A model generated the notes under the pieces. It searched no databases. It saw only the letters and a program-made list of their open reading frames with translations, and was not told where the DNA came from. 64,000 nucleotides of DNA, from the NCBI RefSeq assembly GCF_900105805.1, contig NZ_LT629788.1, positions 186,001 through 250,000 on the forward strand, given 5' to 3'. Below, in pieces: positions 59,271 through 64,000 of the stretch (positions within the stretch are counted from its first letter, which is position 1; each line of letters starts with the position of its first letter). Origin of the DNA: Pseudomonas moraviensis. GTDB taxonomy: Bacteria > Pseudomonadota > Gammaproteobacteria > Pseudomonadales > Pseudomonadaceae. A program made the position numbers and the translations under genes.

Positions 59271-60298
59271 GGGGAAGTCTCGGCAACGGTGGGTTCGACG
59301 GCGATGTCTTCTTCGTCATCGCCGTATTCAGTGGTGAAGCCTTGGGCATCGAGGCCCTGTTCGCGCAAATGGCGCACGAGCACGCCGATCGAGCCGTGGG
59401 TGACCATGACCCGTTCGGCGCCGGTCTGGTTGATCGCCCAGAGCAGGCCGGGCCAGTCAGCGTGGTCGGACAGGACGAAACCACGATCTACACCACGCCG
59501 ACGTCGAGTGCCGCGCAGGCGCATCCAGCCGCTGGCAAAGGCATCGCTGAAATCGCCGAAACGGCGCATCCACGTGCTGCCGCCCGCCGACGGCGGGGCG
59601 ATGACCAGCGCCTGACGCATGATCGGATCGCTTTTTTTCACGTCGCCCGCGTAGATCGTCGGCGGCAGGTACACGCCAGCGTCGCGGTAGACGCGGTTCA
59701 ACGGTTCGACTGCACCGTGGCTGAGGATCGGCCCGAGGGTTTCGTCGATGCCGTGGAGAATCCGCTGGGCCTTGCCGAAGGAATAGCAGAACAGCACGCT
59801 GGCCTTGCCGGCGGCGATATTGGCCGCCCACCACTGATTGATCTCGTCGAAAATCTGCGCCTGCGGCTGCCAGCGATAGATCGGCAGGCCGAAGGTCGAT
59901 TCGGTAATGAACGTGTGGCAGCGCACCGGTTCGAACGGGGCGCAGGTGCCGTCCGGCTCAACCTTGTAATCGCCCGACGCGACCCAGACTTCGCCGCCGT
60001 ATTCCAGACGCACCTGCGCCGAACCGAGGACATGCCCGGCGGGATGAAAGCTCAGAGTGACCCCGTGGTGGGTGAGGCGCTGGCCGTAATCGAGAGTTTG
60101 CAACTGGATATCCTGACCGAGGCGCGCGCGCAGAATCCCGGCGCTGGCGCTGCTCGACAGGTAATGCTGATTACCGGTGCGCGCGTGATCGCCATGGGCA
60201 TGGGTGATCACCGAACGCTCGACCGGTCGCCAGGGATCGATATAGAAATCCCCGGCGGGGCAGTAGAGACCTTCAGGTCGGGCGATAACAAGATCCAT
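59267..60298 (-). CDS. Ligase-associated DNA damage response exonuclease (metallo-beta-lactamase fold)
   Basis: The 343-residue protein has HAHGDHA (His33, His35, Asp37, His38), the GHVLGSAQVRLE and SGDYKVEPDGTC metal-site blocks, and the beta-CASP type VLSDHADWPGL. It is the exonuclease of the ligase-associated repair set. It is the first gene of the pair, with the ligase coupled directly after it. Confidence 0.92.
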   Translation of the reverse strand: MDLVIARPEGLYCPAGDFYIDPWRPVERSVITHAHGDHARTGNQHYLSSSASAGILRARLGQDIQLQTLDYGQRLTHHGVTLSFHPAGHVLGSAQVRLEYGGEVWVASGDYKVEPDGTCAPFEPVRCHTFITESTFGLPIYRWQPQAQIFDEINQWWAANIAAGKASVLFCYSFGKAQRILHGIDETLGPILSHGAVEPLNRVYRDAGVYLPPTIYAGDVKKSDPIMRQALVIAPPSAGGSTWMRRFGDFSDAFASGWMRLRGTRRRRGVDRGFVLSDHADWPGLLWAINQTGAERVMVTHGSIGVLVRHLREQGLDAQGFTTEYGDDEEDIAVEPTVAETSP

Positions 60299-60372
60299 GT
60301 TGTGACCGGAATGGGGGGCTTGTTAGCTATGAGGCGGGTGTCAGGCTGGAAGTTCGATTGGCTTTAAAGCGC

Positions 60373-60701
60373 TACCCTCACCCCAGCCCTCTCCCGGAGG
60401 GAGAGGGGGCCGACCGAAGTGTCTGGCGAGGTACATCGACCTGAGGGACCGAATTGAATATGGATCCGGCACAGCCTTGAGCCTGGTCCAATGTTGGATT
60501 CACCTCCCTCTGGTAGAGGGGCCGACCGAAGTGTCTGGTGAGGTACATCGACCTGAGGGACCGAATTGAATATGGATCCGGCACAGCCTTGAGCCTGATC
60601 CAATGTTGGATTCACCGTCTCTCTTTCAGGTCGGCGCAAGACCCAAGCATCCCCCAATCAGTCCCCTCTCCCTCCGGGAGAGGGCTAGGGTGAGGGGCTG
60701 T
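60373..60701. repeat. REP (family C) bracket with an internal 112-bp tandem duplication
   Basis: Outer arms CCCTCACCCCAGCCCTCTCC and GAGAGGGCTAGGGTGAGGGG enclose two direct copies of a 112-base unit (about 60406-60517 and 60518-60617) that contains GGCCGACCGAAGTGTCTGG and GAATATGGATCCGGCACAGC. The unit is unrelated to that at 29802, but the architecture and the terminal ~45 bases are shared. No gene is seen in this 414-base gap. Confidence 0.9.
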
Positions 60702-60712
60702 TGATCTTTGCT

Positions 60713-63163
60713 TTACTTGCCGGGAGTCAGGGTCAAACGAGTCTTGCCATACACCCGATCGAAATTCTGCGGCTGCATCGGCAAGCCGATGTACTGACCC
60801 TTGAGCCACGCATCGATCCCGTTCAAATAATTCGGACTCAGCGGATTGCCCGACTGACCCGTGCCGTTCTGCGCCATCAGCGGTTCGCTCTGGCCGAAGT
60901 CGACGATAAAACGCATCGCCGGCGCACGGGTCGTGACGAAGTCCTGGCCCCAGGCAAACGCCGAAGTGTTCAACGTGGTGTGATCGCCGCCCGCCGCCAA
61001 CGGCCCGCGAACAGTCTGGCCATTGCTGTTCTTCCACGCATAGCTGTGCAATTTGCCCCATTGCCAGGCGCGGTGGTCGCCGCCCAATTGACTGTCACCG
61101 GCAGTGATGGCCGCCGCGAGGCTACGGGCGAGAATCACCGCTTTGTCTTCCTTCTGCGGCGTACGGACATCGTCCCAGAACGGACTGTCCTCACGCCCCA
61201 GCAGATGATCGGCCTGCGCCGCGTAGGACAGTTCGCCGCTGGTCATAAATGCTTTCCACGCCGGGCTGGATTCAGGCCCCAGTTCGTCGAGGAAAATCTG
61301 CTTCATGCTTTCCTGCAGAAACAACTCATAAATCGCTGCATCCGCAGAGGTCGGGCTGAGCTTGCCGTCGAAGGCCATCAAGCGCGTGAAGGCTTCGCGC
61401 GCCTTGCTGCGTTCGGCTTCCGGCAGGGCGTCGATCGCCTGTTTCAGCGGTTGCTTCATGCCCGGTGCTTCGAAGACTTTTTTCAGCTTGGCGGCGAAGG
61501 TGGTGGTCTGGTCGTACTGCATGGCGATCACGCTGCGGCTGTCGTGCTTGCCGCCTCCCGCCATTTCCGCCAGGCGTTCGCCGCGCTCCGGTGCCGCCCA
61601 GGATTTCGACAACTGCATGCCGTAACCGTCGGGAATCACACGCTGATTGGCGGTGCCGAGCCAGCCTTGTGCCGGGTCCTGATCGTAGGGGTGCAACATC
61701 GGGTCGGCGTAACCGTCCCAGTCGTAGCGACCGTCCCAGCCCGGCGAGGGCAGCAGGCCTTCGCCTTCGCGGCGGTTGGGGAAGCGGCCGGTGACTTGCC
61801 AGCCGATATTGCTCGCATCGGCGAATACCAGATTCAGGGTAATGGCGCGGATTTCGCGGCTGGCGTCCGAAGCGCGCTCGACGTTTTGCGCGCGGGTCAG
61901 ATCGAAGAAGGCATCCAGGGTTTTGTCGTCGGTGAAATTCGGTGTCTGCAACGCGAGGCCGAAGCCGCTGCCTTGCGCCGCTGCCTGGGCACTGTTGAGC
62001 AGCGCGCCGTGGCGGGTTTCGTAAACGGCTTCGCGAATCGGTCGCTGGCCTTTGACGAAGTAGGTCTCGTTGCGCACGCCTAACGGCTGCCATTTGCCGT
62101 TGACCTCATAAGTCAGGCTGCTGCCCTGACGGCGGATTTTCTCGAGGAACAGGTCCTGATTGTCGCCGAGCACGCTGGTCATGCTCCACGCCACTTTGCC
62201 ATTGAAGCCGCCGAGCACCATCGGCAGGCCGGCAACCGTGACGCCAGCGGCCTGATATTTCGGCGCGCGGATCTGCACGAAACTCCACAACGACGGCGCG
62301 GCGAGCGGCCCGTGCGCGTCGCTGGCCAGCAGACTCTTGCCGCTGCGGCTGCGTTGCGGGGCGATCGCCCAGTTGTTCGCAGTCGGTGTGGCGAGCAGGT
62401 TCAGCGCCGACAGCTGCTGGCTGGCGCTGCTCAGTTCGGTCAGGCCCGGAATCTGTCCGTTGAGCTTGAGGCCTTGCAGCTTGTCGGCTTCGGCCACCGG
62501 TAGATTTTCATCGGGCGCCGACGGGCTCAACCAGGCGAGTTTGTCAGTGGTCACGGTTTGCGCGAGCACCAGTGACTGGATTTCCTCCGGCAGGTTGGCC
62601 GACTGGCTGAAATTCAGCAGGGCAAAGATCAGCGCTGAATCTTCCGGTTTCCAGTATTCCGGCTTGTATCCGCTGGCGGCGAGGTCGCCCGGCAACTTGT
62701 CGGCGTAGCGGAACAGGTAGGCGTTGACGCCCCGTGCGTACACCTCGAAGAAGCGTTTGAGGCGTGGCGACGAGGCCTTGTAGAGCTCGCCGGCGCTCTT
62801 CTTCAGATTGACCGCGCGCATGTAGCGGTCAGCATCGAGCATCGCCGCGCCGGACATTTCCGCCAGCCGGCCCTGGGCCAACAGACGCAGGGTGACCATC
62901 TGATTGATGCGGTCGCTGGCGTGGACATAGCCGAGGCTGAACAGCGCGTCATGGAAGCTGTTGCTCTCGATCAACGGCATGCCCATCGCATTGCGCCGCA
63001 CCGACACGTTCTGCGCCAGGCCCTTGAGCGGTTGCACGCCGGAGGTCGGCGGCAGGCTGTCCTGGGCGTTCCAGGTCTGGCAACCGGACAAACCGAGAAC
63101 ACCGGCCACTGCTGCGGCAACGCCGAACCGGGGAAGAAAATGTGTAAGGGCTGGCGAGGCCAT
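60713..63163 (-). CDS. quiP: Acyl-homoserine lactone acylase QuiP-like, expected nucleophile replaced
   Basis: This 816-residue penicillin-acylase-family protein has a lipobox-like signal (VLGLSGC, Cys28). The N-terminal alpha domain contains SLGYVHASDRINQMVTLRLLAQGR; the beta domain includes GRYDWDGYADP and AAGGDHTTLNTSAFAWGQDF. QuiP enzymes cleave the acyl side chain of homoserine lactones after autoprocessing at a Ser-Asn-Asn-Trp junction. Here the junction reads Thr-Ala262-Asn-Asn-Trp, so the nucleophilic Ser is Ala. A segment before AAGGDHTT looks shorter than in the P. aeruginosa enzyme. Activity is doubtful. Confidence 0.85.
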   Translation of the reverse strand: MASPALTHFLPRFGVAAAVAGVLGLSGCQTWNAQDSLPPTSGVQPLKGLAQNVSVRRNAMGMPLIESNSFHDALFSLGYVHASDRINQMVTLRLLAQGRLAEMSGAAMLDADRYMRAVNLKKSAGELYKASSPRLKRFFEVYARGVNAYLFRYADKLPGDLAASGYKPEYWKPEDSALIFALLNFSQSANLPEEIQSLVLAQTVTTDKLAWLSPSAPDENLPVAEADKLQGLKLNGQIPGLTELSSASQQLSALNLLATPTANNWAIAPQRSRSGKSLLASDAHGPLAAPSLWSFVQIRAPKYQAAGVTVAGLPMVLGGFNGKVAWSMTSVLGDNQDLFLEKIRRQGSSLTYEVNGKWQPLGVRNETYFVKGQRPIREAVYETRHGALLNSAQAAAQGSGFGLALQTPNFTDDKTLDAFFDLTRAQNVERASDASREIRAITLNLVFADASNIGWQVTGRFPNRREGEGLLPSPGWDGRYDWDGYADPMLHPYDQDPAQGWLGTANQRVIPDGYGMQLSKSWAAPERGERLAEMAGGGKHDSRSVIAMQYDQTTTFAAKLKKVFEAPGMKQPLKQAIDALPEAERSKAREAFTRLMAFDGKLSPTSADAAIYELFLQESMKQIFLDELGPESSPAWKAFMTSGELSYAAQADHLLGREDSPFWDDVRTPQKEDKAVILARSLAAAITAGDSQLGGDHRAWQWGKLHSYAWKNSNGQTVRGPLAAGGDHTTLNTSAFAWGQDFVTTRAPAMRFIVDFGQSEPLMAQNGTGQSGNPLSPNYLNGIDAWLKGQYIGLPMQPQNFDRVYGKTRLTLTPGK

Positions 63164-63364
63164 GGCGAAGCTCCTGCGGGGGTATAAGGCTGGGGGCGCA
63201 ATAAAGCCGCTACGTTAGTGAGGGCGCGAGGGCCGCGCAAGCGGGGCGAGTGGTTATTTGTGCAGTTGTCGGCTGATCGGTCACAGGCGTGAGAGTTGCT
63301 TGTGGGAAAGCGCTGATGTTGAACTACGGAATAAGTCCCGAGACCTGTCAGGAGAAAGATCGCT

Positions 63365-63922
63365 ATGGCGCTTCAAAGCAACGCTGCGCTGATCATCATC
63401 GACCAGCAGAAAGGCATTCTGCATCCGCGTCTGGGGCGGCGGAATAATCCTCAGGCCGAAGACAGAATGCTTGAGTTATTGGCGCTGTGGCGCCTGCGCG
63501 GGCGCCCGGTGATTCACGTGCAGCATTTGTCGCGCTCGCCTGACTCGGTGTTCTGGCCCGAGCAGGCCGGAGTGGAGTTTCAAGAGCGATTTGTGCCTCA
63601 GGTCGGGGAATGGCTGATCCAGAAACAGGTGCCGGACGCGTTTTGTGCCAGTGGGCTGGAGGCGCAGTTGCGTGAGGCTGGGATCGGGCAACTGATCATC
63701 GTTGGTGTGGCGACCAATAACTCTGTTGAGTCGACGGCGCGCACCGCGGGCAACCTGGGGTTCGACACATGGGTGGCAGAGGATGCGTGTTTTACCTTCG
63801 ACAAAGCCGATTATTTCGGCACGCCACGTACCGCTGAAGAGTTGCACGGGATGTCGCTGGGGAATCTGCATGGGGAGTACGCGACGGTGGTCAGTAGTGC
63901 GCAGCTGTTGGCGGCAGACTGA
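63365..63922 (+). CDS. Isochorismatase-family hydrolase with Ser in place of the usual Cys
   Basis: The 185-residue protein has Asp13 (LIIIDQQK) and Lys87 (WLIQKQVPDAF) of the isochorismatase-like triad. The third position, normally Cys, reads ATNNSVESTAR (Ser120). It follows GAGAAAG and an ATG. It may still be a hydrolase, since some members carry NNSVE, or it may have lost the typical activity. The substrate is unknown. Confidence 0.85.
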   Translation: MALQSNAALIIIDQQKGILHPRLGRRNNPQAEDRMLELLALWRLRGRPVIHVQHLSRSPDSVFWPEQAGVEFQERFVPQVGEWLIQKQVPDAFCASGLEAQLREAGIGQLIIVGVATNNSVESTARTAGNLGFDTWVAEDACFTFDKADYFGTPRTAEELHGMSLGNLHGEYATVVSSAQLLAAD

Positions 63923-63941
63923 ATTTTTTAGGTGAATGGAC

Positions 63942-63998
63942 CGACGCTTTCGCGAGCAGGCTCGCTCCTGTAGGAGTGAGCCTGCTCGCGAAAGCGTT
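63942..63998. repeat. Compact family A REP palindrome
   Basis: Two family A arms abut with no spacer: CGCTTTCGCGAGCAGGCTCG followed through CTCCTGTAGGAG to GTGAGCCTGCTCGCGAAAGCG. This forms one near-perfect palindrome of about 52 bases at the window end. Confidence 0.92.
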
Positions 63999-64000
63999 TG

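Overview
The window is chromosomal DNA of a Pseudomonas of the P. fluorescens group. The evidence is the recA-recX neighbourhood, erdR and dgkA, finR-fpr, rhlG, quiP, a proS-lipoprotein pair, high-GC codon use and many Pseudomonas-type REP palindromes. No capsid, terminase, integrase or transposase gene and no CRISPR array was seen.

Region 1 (1-17.4 kb) is a bacteriocin-type tail (tailocin) cluster next to cinA(pncC)-recA-recX. It opens with the 3' end of a P2-like tail module (tape measure end, gpU, gpX, gpD). A complete Mu-like contractile-tail module follows in Mu order: terminator, gp38-like protein, sheath, tube, frameshifted chaperone, tape measure, gpN, gpP, gp45 spike, gp46, gp47 and gp48. 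Then come two tail fibres, each with its own chaperone-like gene, a GH19 endolysin, and an i-spanin with an embedded o-spanin. No head genes are present between the modules, so two headless particles in tandem that share one lysis cassette is the best reading. Notable elements are a T_TTT_TTC -1 frameshift site, a tape measure built from exact 41-residue repeats, and a perfect terminator-like hairpin inside the endolysin gene.

Region 2 (17.4-39 kb) is core genome: pncC, recA (with a LexA box), recX, a LOG-family protein, a small RHH-like protein, a PA3611-like secreted protein, a DTW-domain tRNA modifier, erdR, dgkA, the divergent finR/fpr pair, trmO, rhlG, a DUF1456 protein, a pseudouridine synthase, a GNAT acetyltransferase, rimO, kup, a DUF3077/DUF6124-like protein, and the coupled mprF-acvB pair that makes and probably hydrolyses aminoacyl-phosphatidylglycerol. 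Two identical initiator tRNA genes follow.

Region 3 (39-64 kb) holds dinB (second LexA box), a lipoprotein, proS, ampG, an alkyltransferase-like protein, a DUF481 outer-membrane protein, a low-GC MORN-like repeat protein, a cold-shock protein and dcd. The four-gene ligase-associated DNA repair set (exonuclease, ligase, Lhr helicase, PdeM) lies here. It is split into two pairs by a complete basic-amino-acid ABC transporter operon that carries an AstE-like gene. A quiP orthologue whose expected nucleophilic serine is alanine, and an isochorismatase-family gene, close the window.

REP/REPIN palindromes of at least four families fill many intergenic gaps, including two inside the tailocin operon. 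Gene calls rest on reading the translated sequence and recalled family features; no database search was run.
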